Assembly: GCA_002452815.1 (NCBI GenBank)
Contig: DKFM01000023.1
Span: 141,338 to 205,337 of the forward strand
DNA: 64,000 bases
Direction: 5' to 3'
Source: Rhodobacteraceae bacterium UBA6796
Lineage (GTDB): Bacteria; Pseudomonadota; Alphaproteobacteria; Rhodobacterales; Rhodobacteraceae
The notes below the pieces were generated by a model. The model saw only the letters and a program-made list of their open reading frames with translations, did no database searches and was not told the origin of the DNA. Numbering within the stretch: the stretch's first letter is position 1; the number at the start of each line of letters is the position of its first letter. Below are positions 8,766-18,651 of this stretch, one piece after another. Position numbers and translations under genes: made by a program.

Positions 8766-10139
8766 TTACATCAGTTTGCGGCGCCGTGTCACCTGAATAT
8801 CAAGATCGGTGATCTTCTTGCGCAAGGTATTGCGGTTGATGCCCAGCAGATCCGCACATCTGGCCTGGTTCCCGCCCGTCGCATCCAGGGCGATTTCAAT
8901 CAGCGGGGCCTCCATTTCGCGCAGAATCCGGTCATACAACCCGGGCGCCGGCAGGTTTCCGCCGTGCAGATCGAAATAGCGCCGCAGATGCCGCGCGATC
9001 GAGGTCGACAGCTTCTCGCCCTCGCCTCCCTGACGCAACGGTTCGATCGCGGGCTGGTTGCCCAGCACGAATTCGACCTCGGCGCGGGTGATTTCCTCTT
9101 CGGACGAGGTCACCACCAGCCGCCGGATCGTGTTTTCCAGCTGCCGCACATTGCCCGGCCAGGCATAGGCGCGCACCAGCGCCATCGCCTCGTTCGAGAA
9201 GCGCCGCGTGCCCAGACCGTCACGCTCGGCGCGGGTCAGGAAATGCTCGGCCAGAAGGGGAATATCCTCGACCCGTTCGCGCAGCCCCGGCACCGCCAGC
9301 GTGACGCCGCCCAGACGATAGAACAGATCCTGACGGAAGCGCCCGGCCTCCATCAGCGCGGACAGATCGACCTGCGTCGTGGCCATGATCCGCGGCGCGG
9401 GATCGGGCAGCGCGTCAAGCATCCGCACGATCCGGCCTTGGGTTTCGTCGTCGTAATCGCCCACCTCGTCAAACACCAGACTACCGCCCTTGGCCCGCGC
9501 CAGCAGCGCCGAAGGCCCGTCGGCGCCCTGCAGGTCGGCCGCCTGCGCGACCACGAAGGGCAGCGTGCGACGGTCGGAAAAATCGTGGATCGCCCGGGCG
9601 ATCAGCGATTTGCCCGTGCCCGACTCGCCCGAGATCAGCACCGGCAGATCGGCGTTCATCACCCGCGCCACCAGCCGATAGAGCGCCTGCATCGCCGCGG
9701 TGCGCCCGACCAGCGGCAGATCGCCGCCTTCGGTGCGCGGCGTCTCGATCATCTTGGGGGCCACCTGCGCCTTGCGCTTCTGTTCCAGCGCGCGGGCGGC
9801 GCGCTTCATCAGATCGGGCAGATCGAAGGGCTTGGGCAGGTAATCATAGGCCTCGGCCTCGGCGGCCTGAATCGCGGTCATGATGGTGTTTTGCGCGGAA
9901 ATCACGATCACCGGCAGGCCCGGGCGTTCCTGCGCGATCCGCGGCAGCGCCTCGAGCCCGTTCCCATCGGGCATCATCACATCCGAGATCACCAGATCGC
10001 CCTTGCCCTCTTCGACCCAACGCATCAGCGTCATCAGCGAGGCGGTCGCATGGACCTTGCACCCCGCACGGGTCAGCGCCTGGGTCAACACGGTGCGGAT
10101 CGTACGGTCGTCATCAGCTACAAGAACGGTGCCGTCCAT
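8766..10139 (-). CDS. ntrC: Nitrogen regulator NtrC lacking the GAFTGA loop
   Basis: A 457-residue NtrC protein. The receiver is at 1-120 ([10 protein letters not shown]; phospho-Asp in [11 protein letters not shown]), then the AAA+ domain (Walker A GESGTGKS, Walker [11 protein letters not shown]) and a Fis-type HTH ([20 protein letters not shown]). The stretch between Walker A and B is short (about 50 residues) and has no GAFTGA motif. Rhodobacter capsulatus NtrC is known to lack this region and to activate the sigma70 holoenzyme, and this protein appears to be of that kind. It lies 3 bp after ntrB in the dusB-ntrB-ntrC operon. Confidence 0.95.
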   Translation of the reverse strand: MDGTVLVADDDRTIRTVLTQALTRAGCKVHATASLMTLMRWVEEGKGDLVISDVMMPDGNGLEALPRIAQERPGLPVIVISAQNTIMTAIQAAEAEAYDYLPKPFDLPDLMKRAARALEQKRKAQVAPKMIETPRTEGGDLPLVGRTAAMQALYRLVARVMNADLPVLISGESGTGKSLIARAIHDFSDRRTLPFVVAQAADLQGADGPSALLARAKGGSLVFDEVGDYDDETQGRIVRMLDALPDPAPRIMATTQVDLSALMEAGRFRQDLFYRLGGVTLAVPGLRERVEDIPLLAEHFLTRAERDGLGTRRFSNEAMALVRAYAWPGNVRQLENTIRRLVVTSSEEEITRAEVEFVLGNQPAIEPLRQGGEGEKLSTSIARHLRRYFDLHGGNLPAPGLYDRILREMEAPLIEIALDATGGNQARCADLLGINRNTLRKKITDLDIQVTRRRKLM

Positions 10140-10142
10140 CGG

Positions 10143-11210
10143 TCAGGTCTCCTTCGGGGCGACAGGCAGGGAAATGCGAAAGATCGTGCGGCCGGGCACC
10201 GAGTCGAGACTGACCCAGCCGTCGTGATCCGAGATGATCTTGGACACCAGCGCGAGGCCAAGGCCGGTGCCGTTTTCACGCCCCGACACGAAGGGCTCGA
10301 AGATCGAACTGGCGATGTCGGACGGAATGCCCGGGCCATCGTCGATCACTTCGATCTGCAGGGGCAGCGCCTGCCCCTTGCCATCGGCGCGACGCAGCCG
10401 CAGCGACAGGTCGTAGAAGGTGTGCAGCCGGATCGTGCCCTCGCCCCGGGCCGCCTCGGCGGCATTTTTCAGCAGGTTCAGGAAGACCTGCGTCAACTGA
10501 TCGGCATCGCCCAGAGTGGGCGGCAGCGAGGGGTCGTAATCCTCGATGATCGTCATATGCGCGCCAAACCCCACGGCGGCAGATTTGCGCGCGCGGTCCA
10601 GCACGTCATGGATATTGACCGGCTTCTTTTCCGGCGGGCGGACATTGCCGAACTGTTCAACCTGCTCCAGCAGCTTCACGATGCGCCGGGTTTCATCGAC
10701 GATCAGATCGGTCAGTTCCAGATCGTCGCCGCTCAGGTTCATGCTCAGCAATTGCGCAGCCCCGGCGATACCCGCCAGCGGGTTCTTGATTTCATGGGCC
10801 AGCATCTCGGCCATGCCGATCGCCGAGCGCGCGGCCGACTTCACCATGCTCGCGCGGCCCAGCCGGTCGGCAATCTCGCGCGGGGAAATCAGCAACAGAA
10901 CGGTGTCCGGGTCGTCGCCCACGGGGGCCGCCTGCAGGTTGCACTGCACCGGGGCGCGTTCGCCCGTGGTCACATCGACATCGTTCACGAACAGCGCCGA
11001 GCGGTTCTTGCGGACGCGTTCGAAAATCTCTTCCAGCGGTGCCGAGATCGCCAGCCGCTCCAGGATCGACTGCCCTTTCAGCGCCTTGGCCGAAAGATTC
11101 AGGAACAGCTCGGCTGCGGGGTTCACCTCTTCGACGCGGTCGGCGGCATTGATCAGCAGCGCGGGCGTCGGCAACGAGTTCCAGATGATTCCGGGCGGCG
11201 GCAGGTTCAT
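10143..11210 (-). CDS. ntrB: Nitrogen sensor kinase NtrB
   Basis: A 355-residue soluble histidine kinase/phosphatase for NtrC, controlled through PII proteins. It has an N-terminal PAS domain, the H-box MLAHEIKNPLAGIAGAAQLL with the phospho-His, and an HATPase_c domain (NLLKNAAEA; GTGLGLALVSKI). There is no membrane segment, as expected. Its ATG overlaps the dusB stop by 4 bp, and ntrC follows after 3 bp, so translation of the three genes is probably coupled. Confidence 0.96.
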   Translation of the reverse strand: MNLPPPGIIWNSLPTPALLINAADRVEEVNPAAELFLNLSAKALKGQSILERLAISAPLEEIFERVRKNRSALFVNDVDVTTGERAPVQCNLQAAPVGDDPDTVLLLISPREIADRLGRASMVKSAARSAIGMAEMLAHEIKNPLAGIAGAAQLLSMNLSGDDLELTDLIVDETRRIVKLLEQVEQFGNVRPPEKKPVNIHDVLDRARKSAAVGFGAHMTIIEDYDPSLPPTLGDADQLTQVFLNLLKNAAEAARGEGTIRLHTFYDLSLRLRRADGKGQALPLQIEVIDDGPGIPSDIASSIFEPFVSGRENGTGLGLALVSKIISDHDGWVSLDSVPGRTIFRISLPVAPKET

Positions 11211-12196
11211 GCGGCAATCCTTTCGCCAAAGGCCGCGCGGATCAGCGCCAGCGCCGCCTCGGGGGTTTGCGCGGTCATCATTTCCGCCCGCAGCGGCGCG
11301 CCGCAGTCATCGGCATACCAGCCCAGATGCTTGCGCGCTAAACGCAGCCCCACATCGCGCCCGTAAAAGCTCAAGATCGCCTCGTAATGCTCTGAAATAA
11401 AATCGGAAAGATCGTTGCCGCGCGGCACATCCGGGGCCTGCGCGCCATAAAGGGCATGGGCAATCTGCGCCAGCCGCCAGGGCGCACCCTGCGCGCCGCG
11501 CCCGACCATCACCCCCGCCGCGCCACTGTCGCGCAGCGCCTGCGCCGCGCTGTGGGCGTCGATGATGTCGCCATTGGCCACAACCGGCACATCGACCGCT
11601 TCGACCACATCGCGGATCGCGGCCCAGTCGGCCTGCCCCTGATAGAACTGCATCCGGGTGCGCCCGTGGATCACCACCATCCGCACCCCCGCTGCCGCGG
11701 CGCGCCGGGCGATATGGGCGGCGTTGCGGGTTTCATCGTCCCAGCCCAGCCGCATCTTCAGCGTCACCGGCAGGTCGACCGCCCCGGCCACCGCCTCGAT
11801 CAGCCGCAGCGCATGGTCGGGATCGCGCATCAGCGCCGCGCCAGAGGCCCCGCCCGTGACCTTTTTCGCCGGGCAGCCCATGTTGATGTCGATGATTTTG
11901 GCGCCCATGTCGGCCACGATCTTCGCGGCCTCGGCCATCGGTTGCGCCTCGCGCCCGGCCAGCTGCACCGAGCTTGGCAGATCCAGCCCCAGTTCGATCC
12001 GCGCCTTGGCCCGCACCGAGGGTTTCGCCGTCAGCATCTCGCCCGAGGCCACCATTTCCGACACGACAAGCCCCGCGCCAAAGCGCGCCACCATCCGCCG
12101 GAACGGCAGATCGGTGATCCCCGCCATCGGCGCCAGCAGCACCGGAGGCGTAAGTTGGACTGTATCGAGTGCGATCGTCACATGCGGCCCTGTCAT
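11207..12196 (-). CDS. dusB: tRNA-dihydrouridine synthase DusB (NifR3)
   Basis: A 329-residue FMN-dependent enzyme that reduces uridine to dihydrouridine in the tRNA D-loop. The TIM barrel shows the family signature GCPAKKV (catalytic Cys) and the FMN/phosphate region NGDI and GVMVGRGAQGAPW. It is the first gene of the operon with ntrB and ntrC; this arrangement was originally named nifR3 in Rhodobacter capsulatus. The start MTGPHVTIAL is 194 bp from the divergent ispDF start, so the shared intergenic region must hold both promoters. Confidence 0.95.
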   Translation of the reverse strand: MTGPHVTIALDTVQLTPPVLLAPMAGITDLPFRRMVARFGAGLVVSEMVASGEMLTAKPSVRAKARIELGLDLPSSVQLAGREAQPMAEAAKIVADMGAKIIDINMGCPAKKVTGGASGAALMRDPDHALRLIEAVAGAVDLPVTLKMRLGWDDETRNAAHIARRAAAAGVRMVVIHGRTRMQFYQGQADWAAIRDVVEAVDVPVVANGDIIDAHSAAQALRDSGAAGVMVGRGAQGAPWRLAQIAHALYGAQAPDVPRGNDLSDFISEHYEAILSFYGRDVGLRLARKHLGWYADDCGAPLRAEMMTAQTPEAALALIRAAFGERIAA

Positions 12197-12390
12197 AGAA
12201 GTCTTCCCTCAGGTAGCGACTTGATATGGGAATCACAATTCCGAGGCCAGTAAAAGGCGGCAAAAATCAGCAATCGCCCAAAATTTAATCCGACTTGCGC
12301 GGAAATATGCCGCAGAGCCCGCGGGAAAAGCGCCGATTGCGTCATATCGCTGCATCGCCTAAGCCTTTGGCGCAGAAACGTGGAGGCAGC

Positions 12391-13530
12391 ATGACAGTTG
12401 CGGTGATCATCGTGGCCGCCGGGCGCGGCACCCGCGCAGGCGCAGGCCTGCCCAAGCAATGGCGCGATCTGGCGGGACAACCGGTGCTTGCCCATACCGT
12501 CGCGGCGCTTGCGGGATTTGGCCGGGTGATCGTGGTGCTGCACCCCGATGACATGGCGCGCGGGCTGGCGCTGTTTGGCGGCGCGGTCACGCTGATTGCG
12601 GGGGGCGACAGCCGCGATCAGTCCGTGAAAAACGCCCTCGAAGCCCTTGATGGAACACAGATTTCCAAGGTTCTAATCCATGACGGCGCGCGCCCGCTGG
12701 CGCCGCGCGATCTGGTCGAACGCGTTCTGGCCGCGCTCGATCATGCCCCCGCCGCCGCCCCCGCGCTGCCCGTCACCGATGCGCTGTGGCGCGGGGCCGA
12801 AGGCCAGGTGACCGGCACTCAGGACCGCACCGGCCTGTGGCGCGCACAGACGCCGCAGGGCTTCCGTTTTGCCGAAATTCTGGCCGCGCATCGCGCCCAC
12901 CCGGGCGGCGCAGCCGATGACGTGGAAGTGGCCCGGGCCGCCGGGCTGGCGGTGGACATTGTCACCGGCAGCGAAGACAATCTGAAACTGACCTACCCGC
13001 AGGATTTCGCCCGCGCCGAGGCGATCCTGCGGTCCCGAAAGGAGGCATCCATGGATGTGCGGCTGGGCAATGGCTATGACGTTCACGCGTTCTGCGAAGG
13101 GGATCATGTCATCTTGTGTGGCGTGAAACTGCCCCATTCCAAGGGCTTGCTGGGCCATTCCGATGCGGATGTGGGCATGCACGCACTGACCGACGCGATC
13201 TATGGCGCGCTGGCGATGGGCGATATCGGGCGGCACTTCCCGCCCTCGGACCCGCAGTGGAAGGGCGCGGCCAGCTGGATCTTCCTCGATCACGCCGTGA
13301 AACTGGCAGGCTCCAAAGGCTACCGGATCTCGAACGTCGATGTGACGCTGGTCTGCGAACGCCCCAAGATCGGCCCGCATGCCCTTGACATGGTAGAGGA
13401 ACTGGCCCGGATCATGGGCCTGCCCGCCGACCGGATCTCGGTCAAGGCGACCACATCAGAGCGGCTGGGCTTCACCGGCCGCGAAGAGGGCATCGCCGCC
13501 CTTGCCACCGCAACCCTGATCGGAGCCTGA
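12391..13530 (+). CDS. ispDF: Bifunctional IspD/IspF isoprenoid enzyme
   Basis: A 379-residue fusion of two non-mevalonate pathway enzymes. The IspD half (about 1-225; MEP cytidylyltransferase) starts [17 protein letters not shown] with the nucleotide-binding loop and DGARP. The IspF half (about 225-379; MEcPP synthase) starts [14 protein letters not shown], with the zinc ligand DxH, and ends with [15 protein letters not shown]. The ATG at 12391 follows GGAGG at a proper distance; upstream in-frame sequence is ignored. The fusion is common in alphaproteobacteria. pgpA starts 4 bp after the stop. Confidence 0.96.
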   Translation: MTVAVIIVAAGRGTRAGAGLPKQWRDLAGQPVLAHTVAALAGFGRVIVVLHPDDMARGLALFGGAVTLIAGGDSRDQSVKNALEALDGTQISKVLIHDGARPLAPRDLVERVLAALDHAPAAAPALPVTDALWRGAEGQVTGTQDRTGLWRAQTPQGFRFAEILAAHRAHPGGAADDVEVARAAGLAVDIVTGSEDNLKLTYPQDFARAEAILRSRKEASMDVRLGNGYDVHAFCEGDHVILCGVKLPHSKGLLGHSDADVGMHALTDAIYGALAMGDIGRHFPPSDPQWKGAASWIFLDHAVKLAGSKGYRISNVDVTLVCERPKIGPHALDMVEELARIMGLPADRISVKATTSERLGFTGREEGIAALATATLIGA

Positions 13531-13533
13531 ACC

Positions 13534-14016
13534 ATGCTGCGCGCCATCAACACGTTCTTCTTCGTGGGCCTGCTGCGCCCCGCCCCCGGCACCTGGGGTT
13601 CGGCTGCGGCGCTGGCCCTGGGCTGGGCGATCGAACGCTATCTGGGGTTCATCCCCCTGGTCGTGGCCACACTGGCCGTCACCGCGCTTGGGTTCTATAC
13701 CGTCGCCGCCGAACTCAAGGACCGGCCCGGCGACGACCCTTCGGAAATCGTCATTGACGAGGTGGCGGGCATGTGGCTGGCGCTGCTGTTCCCCGCCGCG
13801 GGGTTCTGGATGCGCGACATGTCGATGGTCTGGCCCGGTCCCGTGGCGGCCTTCCTGCTGTTCCGACTGTTCGACATCTGGAAGCCCTGGCTGGTGGGCC
13901 GCGCCGACCGGCGCCACGATCCGGCAGGCGTGATGCTGGATGATCTGTGGGCGGGCGTCTTTGCCGGGCTCTGCACGCTTGTGCTGGCCGGGCTCTATCA
14001 TGCGGTGCTGATGTGA
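13534..14016 (+). CDS. pgpA: Phosphatidylglycerophosphatase A
   Basis: A 160-residue membrane phosphatase that makes phosphatidylglycerol from its phosphate precursor. Family motifs: PAPGTWGS near residue 18, the acidic [10 protein letters not shown] segment near 72 and the [10 protein letters not shown] motif near 110. Several hydrophobic helices are present. It is tightly packed between ispDF (4 bp) and cinA, whose GTG start overlaps the pgpA stop. Confidence 0.95.
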   Translation: MLRAINTFFFVGLLRPAPGTWGSAAALALGWAIERYLGFIPLVVATLAVTALGFYTVAAELKDRPGDDPSEIVIDEVAGMWLALLFPAAGFWMRDMSMVWPGPVAAFLLFRLFDIWKPWLVGRADRRHDPAGVMLDDLWAGVFAGLCTLVLAGLYHAVLM

Positions 14017-14498
14017 GCCCCGCCGAGATCCTGTCCGCCGCGCGGGCGCAGGGCGCGCGCATCACCACCGCCGAAAGCTGCACCGGCGGCATGGTCGCGG
14101 CGACGCTGACCGATGTGCCGGGGTCGTCCAAGGTGCTGGACCGTGGTTTCGTGACCTATTCCAACGCCGCCAAGCACGACATGTTGGGCGTGTCCGAGGC
14201 GACGCTGGCCGCGCATGGTGCGGTGTCCGAACCCGTCGCGCGCGAGATGGCCGAAGGGGCGCTGGCGCATTCGCAGGCAACGCTTGCGGTGGCGATCACC
14301 GGCATCGCAGGCCCCGGCGGGTCCGAGTTCAAACCCGAGGGCCGCGTCTGTTTCGGCCTTGCGCAACAGGGCCGCGCGACGCGGGTCGAGACCGTTGAAT
14401 TTGGCGCCCTGGGGCGGGCGCAGGTGCGGCTGGCGGCCCGCGATCATGCGCTGGCGCTGCTGGCCGGGGCACTGCACGCAGCTTCGCAAACCGATTAA
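14013..14498 (+). CDS. pncC: CinA C-terminal family NMN amidase-like protein
   Basis: A 161-residue protein of the CinA C-terminal (PncC/YgaD) family, whose members deamidate nicotinamide mononucleotide in NAD recycling. The motifs [22 protein letters not shown] (split here: TTAESCTGG, then [12 protein letters not shown]) and [10 protein letters not shown] are clear. I start it at GTG 14013, overlapping the pgpA TGA (GTGA), because the family begins at that point; upstream residues in the frame are pgpA shadow. The N-terminal molybdopterin-binding half of full CinA is absent, as is common. Confidence 0.92.
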   Translation: MSPAEILSAARAQGARITTAESCTGGMVAATLTDVPGSSKVLDRGFVTYSNAAKHDMLGVSEATLAAHGAVSEPVAREMAEGALAHSQATLAVAITGIAGPGGSEFKPEGRVCFGLAQQGRATRVETVEFGALGRAQVRLAARDHALALLAGALHAASQTD

Positions 14499-14648
14499 AT
14501 TATGGCGCATACGCAAAAATTACGCTCATAATTTACGCAATAGCCAATCTGCCGTATATTTAAGCGCCGATCCGGCGGAAATGCCTCTTTCATTGGCGGC
14601 AGCGCCATGGTCCTGCCCGATCCGAGGATCAATCGGAGGGATTCGGGG

Positions 14649-15827
14649 ATGAATGGAGCGGATACGGCCTGGGTCATGGTGGCCACGGCGCTGGTGCTGC
14701 TGATGACGCTGCCGGGGTTGGCGCTGTTTTACGGCGGTCTGGTGCGGGCGCGCAACGTGCTGTCGGTGTTCATGCAGTGCTTTGCCATCGCTGCGCTGAT
14801 GAGCGTGCTGTGGCTGCTGGGCGGCTATTCGGTGGCCTTCGGTACGGCAAACGGCTGGTGGGGCGGACTGGCGCGCACGGGGCTGATCGGGGTCGACGCG
14901 GCCACGTTGCACGGCACCCTGCCCGAGATTGCCTTCTTCGCGTTCCAGATGACCTTTGCGATCATCACCCCCGCGCTGATCCTCGGCGCCTTTGTCGAGC
15001 GGGTTAATTTTGCTTTCGTGATGGCGTTTTCCGCGCTGTGGATGCTGCTGGTCTATGCGCCGGTCACGCATTGGATCTGGGGCGGCGGCATCATGGCCGA
15101 TGGCGGGATCTGGGGCGCCACGGGCACGCGCGATTTCGCGGGCGGTATCGTGGTGCATGAAACCGCCGCGCTGGCGGCGCTGCTGCTGGCGGTGATGATC
15201 GGGCCGCGGCGCCACCGCACCACGCCCCCGCATAATCCCGGCATGGTGGCGATGGGCGCGGGGTTCCTGTGGGTCGGCTGGTTCGGCTTCAACGGCGGCT
15301 CGCAACTGGCCGCCGACGGTGGCGCGGCGATGGCGATCACCGTCACCCACCTGTCCGCCGCCGCCGCCAGCCTGAGCTGGGCCGCATGGGAGCGGATCAA
15401 GTTCGGCCGCTCGTCGCTGGTGGGCATCGTCACCGGCACCATCGCGGGTCTGGCCTCGATCACGCCCGCTTCGGGCTATGTCGGCCCGCTGGAGGCGCTG
15501 GCGATCGGCACCATCGCCGGCATCCTGTGCCAGGAGGCCGTGGTGCTGATCCGCGAACGGCTGCACATCGACGACACGCTGGACGTGTTCGCGGTGCATG
15601 GCGTGGGCGGCATCTTCGGCACGGTGATGATCGCGGTCTTCGGCCACGGTTCCTGGGTGGCACAGCTGGGCGCGCTGGCCGTCGTGGGCGCCTATACGCT
15701 GGGGCTGAGCTGGGTCATCGCCAAGCTCGTCGCGCTGGTCTTCCCGATGCGGGTCGACAAGGAAGCCGAGACCAACGGGCTTGACCTTTCAACCCATGGC
15801 GAGCGCGCCTATGACATGAACTCCTGA
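14649..15827 (+). CDS. amtB: Ammonium transporter (Amt family)
   Basis: A 392-residue membrane protein with about 11 helices that conducts ammonium. Amt landmarks are the ALFYGGLVRARNVLS start, DFAGG with the first pore histidine in VVHETAA, and DDTLDVFAVHGVGGIFG with the second pore histidine. The C-terminal tail GLDLSTHGERAY is the PII-interacting segment. The start ATG 14649 follows GGAGG. The residues after the first pore His (ETAA) differ from E. coli AmtB (INAA). No glnK/glnB gene is adjacent. A strong terminator follows at 15854. Confidence 0.94.
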   Translation: MNGADTAWVMVATALVLLMTLPGLALFYGGLVRARNVLSVFMQCFAIAALMSVLWLLGGYSVAFGTANGWWGGLARTGLIGVDAATLHGTLPEIAFFAFQMTFAIITPALILGAFVERVNFAFVMAFSALWMLLVYAPVTHWIWGGGIMADGGIWGATGTRDFAGGIVVHETAALAALLLAVMIGPRRHRTTPPHNPGMVAMGAGFLWVGWFGFNGGSQLAADGGAAMAITVTHLSAAAASLSWAAWERIKFGRSSLVGIVTGTIAGLASITPASGYVGPLEALAIGTIAGILCQEAVVLIRERLHIDDTLDVFAVHGVGGIFGTVMIAVFGHGSWVAQLGALAVVGAYTLGLSWVIAKLVALVFPMRVDKEAETNGLDLSTHGERAYDMNS

Positions 15828-15853
15828 CCGCATCCCGTTGCAGTCACACCCAA

Positions 15854-15878
15854 AAGGCCGCCCTTCCCGGGCGGCCTT
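15854..15878. terminator. Bidirectional terminator between amtB and ratA
   Basis: Perfect inverted repeat AAGGCCGCCC / GGGCGGCCTT around a five-base loop, preceded by A residues on one side and followed by TT on the other. It separates the convergent amtB and ratA genes. Confidence 0.85.
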
Positions 15879-15883
15879 CGCCT

Positions 15884-16342
15884 TCAGGCGGAGCCGTAAA
15901 GGGCGACGGCGCGATCCTCGAAGGCCCGCACGATCCGACGCATCGCCTCGTCGAACACCACGCCGATCACCTTTTGCAAGATCGCATTGCGGAATTCGAA
16001 ATCGACAAAGAATTCAACGTCGCAGCCGCCGCCCTCGCGGTCGGCGAACTGCCACCAGCTGCGCAGATATTTGAACGGCCCGTCCAGATACTCGACCTCG
16101 ACCCGGTGACGCGCAGGAAACAGCGATGCACGCGAGCCGAAGCGTTCGCGGAACACCTTGAAGGAAATCACCAGATCGGCCTCCAGCACCTCGGACCCGG
16201 GCTCCGGCCCCGGACGGCGCGAGCGCACCCGCGCAGCCGAGTTCCACGGCAAGAATTCCGGGTAACGCGCCACATCCGCGACCAGCGCATACATCTGCGC
16301 CGCCGAATAAGGCATCACCCGCTTTTCCGAATGTGTCGGCAT
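15884..16342 (-). CDS. ratA: RatA/COQ10-type START domain protein
   Basis: A 152-residue single-domain protein of the polyketide cyclase/START superfamily, Coq10/RatA branch. Members bind ubiquinone or its lipid precursors (Coq10), and the E. coli homologue RatA was reported to affect ribosome subunit association. The N-terminal motif [20 protein letters not shown] and the central [13 protein letters not shown] are typical. It stands alone between the amtB terminator and the divergent hpt gene. Confidence 0.9.
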   Translation of the reverse strand: MPTHSEKRVMPYSAAQMYALVADVARYPEFLPWNSAARVRSRRPGPEPGSEVLEADLVISFKVFRERFGSRASLFPARHRVEVEYLDGPFKYLRSWWQFADREGGGCDVEFFVDFEFRNAILQKVIGVVFDEAMRRIVRAFEDRAVALYGSA

Positions 16343-16425
16343 CCAGACCCCCGTTTCCTTCCGCCCCTTGTTGCGATAAACCGGGGGGGAGTTTCAAGGC
16401 CCTGCGCCCGCAAAGGAGCCCGCCG

Positions 16426-16974
16426 ATGCCCGAACGCCGCTATGTTATTGACCAGTTGATCTCGGCCAAGCGCATCGCCGCCCGCGTCGAGGCGCTGGCA
16501 CACGAGATCGAGGCGCATTTCGCAGATACCGACAAGCTGGTGGTGGTGGGCCTGCTGCGCGGCAGCTTCGTCTTCATCGCCGATCTGGTGCGCGAGATCG
16601 GCCTGCCCGTCGAGGTCGATTTCCTGGAGGCGTCAAGCTATGGCGATGCGATGACCTCCTCGCGCGAGGTGCGCATCCTCAAGGATCTGCGCGCGGGCAT
16701 CGAGGGTCGCGACGTGCTGGTGGTCGAGGACATCGTCGACACCGGGCATACGCTCAAACATGTGATGGGCCTGCTGCGCGCGCGCAACCCGCGGCGGCTG
16801 GAATGCTGTGCGCTGCTGGACAAACCGGCGCGGCGCGAGGTCGATGTGCGCGCAACCTGGACCGGGTTCGAGATCCCCGACGATTTCGTCGTGGGCTATG
16901 GCATCGACTTTGCCCAACGCAACCGCAACCTGCCCTTCATCGGCAAGGTCCGCTTTCTGGAGCCCGAGGCGTGA
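16426..16974 (+). CDS. hpt: Hypoxanthine phosphoribosyltransferase
   Basis: A 182-residue purine salvage enzyme that converts hypoxanthine or guanine with PRPP to IMP or GMP. The PRPP-binding motif [14 protein letters not shown] is near residue 104, with [16 protein letters not shown] before it and the base-binding VVGYGIDF near the end. I choose ATG 16426 (AAAGGAG upstream); the longer frame upstream overlaps the promoter region of ratA. Its TGA overlaps the GTG of the next small gene. Confidence 0.95.
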   Translation: MPERRYVIDQLISAKRIAARVEALAHEIEAHFADTDKLVVVGLLRGSFVFIADLVREIGLPVEVDFLEASSYGDAMTSSREVRILKDLRAGIEGRDVLVVEDIVDTGHTLKHVMGLLRARNPRRLECCALLDKPARREVDVRATWTGFEIPDDFVVGYGIDFAQRNRNLPFIGKVRFLEPEA

Positions 16975-17156
16975 ACCCCAACTGGCTGCTGCGCATGGCG
17001 AAATGGGCGCGGCGCCCGCCCTCCATGCTGCAGTTGAAGATTGCGGCGGTGGCGGTGGCTGCGGTGCTGACGATTGTCGCACTGGATCATTTCGGACTTT
17101 GGCCCGAATGGGCGCAGATGGAGCGGCACCCGACCCGCCTGCCCCGTCTGCCCTGA
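16971..17156 (+). CDS. Small membrane protein, unknown function
   Basis: A 61-residue protein starting at GTG 16971, which overlaps the hpt stop codon (GTGA), so it is probably translationally coupled. It has a basic N-terminus ([10 protein letters not shown]), one hydrophobic helix ([15 protein letters not shown]) and a tryptophan-containing tail. I know similar short proteins with RRPPSM and one helix beside hpt in Rhodobacterales but no function. The following region contains the convergent ccmG end. Confidence 0.7.
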   Translation: MNPNWLLRMAKWARRPPSMLQLKIAAVAVAAVLTIVALDHFGLWPEWAQMERHPTRLPRLP

Positions 17157-17181
17157 TCTTCCGTCGGCTTCGGGCGCGGGC

Positions 17182-17712
17182 TTACTCGCCCTCGCCCGCC
17201 AGAACTTCGGACAGCTGTTCGTCGATCACACGCTGGGTGATCGGGCCGGAAATCCGGAACAGCACCGTGCCTTCGCCATCGACGACAAAGGTCTCGGGCA
17301 CGCCGGCGACGCCCCAGTCAAGACCCATCCTGTTCTTGGGATCGGCCCCGACCTTGGCGAAAGGGTCCCCCATATCGGCCAGGAAACCCAGGCCCTGATC
17401 GGGTTTGTCCTTCCAGTTCACGCCCAGAATTTCCACGCCATCCCCGGCCATCGCCATCAGGTTGGGATGCTCGACCCGGCAGGGCGCGCACCACGAGGCC
17501 CAGAAGTTCACCAGCTTGATCTTGCCGTCGCGCAGATCCGCGTCCCCGAAAACCTCGGCCTGCCCCAGCGGTTCAAGCTGCACGCCCGGTGCGGGCTTGC
17601 CCGCCAGCGCGGTGGGCATCGCGTTCGGATCGTCGCGCCCCATGCCCCAGATGAACACACCCGCCAGCCCCGCAAACAGCAGCGGCGGCAACAGCATCAG
17701 CGGCTTAACCAT
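17182..17712 (-). CDS. ccmG: Cytochrome c maturation thioredoxin CcmG/HelX
   Basis: A 176-residue periplasmic, membrane-anchored thiol:disulfide oxidoreductase that keeps apocytochrome c haem-binding cysteines reduced. It has an N-terminal anchor helix (about 5-23), the redox motif WCAPC near residue 84 in NFWASWCAPCRVEHP, and the family cis-Pro region GVAGVPETFVVD. It is last in the ccmABCDG cluster and overlaps ccmD by 8 bp. R. capsulatus HelX has the same length. Confidence 0.96.
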   Translation of the reverse strand: MVKPLMLLPPLLFAGLAGVFIWGMGRDDPNAMPTALAGKPAPGVQLEPLGQAEVFGDADLRDGKIKLVNFWASWCAPCRVEHPNLMAMAGDGVEILGVNWKDKPDQGLGFLADMGDPFAKVGADPKNRMGLDWGVAGVPETFVVDGEGTVLFRISGPITQRVIDEQLSEVLAGEGE

Positions 17713-17863
17713 TCTTCTTCATCCGTTCTTCCTGCGCGTCCAGTGCGCGTTTGACCCGCGCCCCCTTCCACAACGTCAGCGCCACCAGCACCGCCAGCAG
17801 CGCGATCGTGGCGATATATGACCCCATCACCGTGACGGTGTATTTGCCCAGTTCCGGCATCAT
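17705..17863 (-). CDS. ccmD: Haem exporter protein CcmD (52 residues)
   Basis: A 52-residue protein, MMPELGKYTVTVMGSYIATI then a hydrophobic helix and a basic tail ending EERMKKNG. It has the conserved Tyr-Ile of the CcmD family (GSYIATIALL) in the membrane helix. It starts at ATG 17863, overlapping the ccmC TGA (ATGA), and ends at TAA 17705 inside the start of ccmG. CcmD is needed to release holo-CcmE from CcmABC. The length equals that of R. capsulatus orf52/helD as I remember it. Confidence 0.92.
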   Translation of the reverse strand: MMPELGKYTVTVMGSYIATIALLAVLVALTLWKGARVKRALDAQEERMKKNG

Positions 17864-18588
17864 GCCATGCGCTCCCTCTGTTCCAGTGCCTTCAGGCGGC
17901 GCGCCCGGATTTCAGTGCGGGTGCGCAGCAGCAGCAACGTGACGAACAGCAACACGAAGCCCGCGATGCACAGCAGAAGCGGGAACCAATAGACATCCGA
18001 GATGTTCTCCTGCTTGTCGAGCGACAGCGTCGCCCCCTGATGCAGCCCCTGGTTCCAGAAATTCACCGCATAGCGGCTGAGCAGCGCAAAGACCGAACCG
18101 ACAAGGCACAGCACGCCGGTCAGATCGGCGGCGGTGTCAGGGTTGTCGATCGCCTCCCACAGCGCCATGTAGCCCAGATAGAACAAGAACAGGATCAGGA
18201 ACGAGGTCAGCCGCGGGTCCCATTCCCACCAGGTCCCCCACATCGGCTGGCCCCAGATCGCGCCGGTAATCAGCGCGATCAGCGTCATCACCATGCCGAT
18301 CGGCGCCGCGGCCTTGGCGGCCAGCGCAGACACATGGTGGCGCCGGATCAGCCAGATCAGCGAGGTGACGAGCATCATCACCCAGATGTTGATGGCCATC
18401 ATCGCCGAGGGCACATGGACATAGATCACCTTGACGGTCGAGCCGAAATTCGTGGCCTCGGGCGTCAGGAAGAACCCCCAGAACAGCCCCACGGCCAGAC
18501 AGCCCACAGCCCCCACTGTCACAAAGGGCAAGGCCCAGGACGAGGTCTGCATGAATTTCTTCGGATTGGCATATTCCCAGATCGACAT
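17860..18588 (-). CDS. ccmC: Haem exporter/holder protein CcmC
   Basis: A 242-residue inner-membrane protein with six helices that loads haem onto CcmE. The tryptophan-rich haem-handling motif WGTWWEWDPRLTS is near residue 120, flanked by conserved histidines (YVHVPSAMM before it and the NQGLHQGATL segment after it). The start MSIWEYANPKKF is typical. It lies 63 bp after ccmB and overlaps ccmD. Confidence 0.96.
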   Translation of the reverse strand: MSIWEYANPKKFMQTSSWALPFVTVGAVGCLAVGLFWGFFLTPEATNFGSTVKVIYVHVPSAMMAINIWVMMLVTSLIWLIRRHHVSALAAKAAAPIGMVMTLIALITGAIWGQPMWGTWWEWDPRLTSFLILFLFYLGYMALWEAIDNPDTAADLTGVLCLVGSVFALLSRYAVNFWNQGLHQGATLSLDKQENISDVYWFPLLLCIAGFVLLFVTLLLLRTRTEIRARRLKALEQRERMA

Positions 18589-18651
18589 GCGGTCTTGCTA
18601 CTTTCCTGTTCGTTCGCGCTCAAATCACTATCATGTATGCGCGCGGGATAC

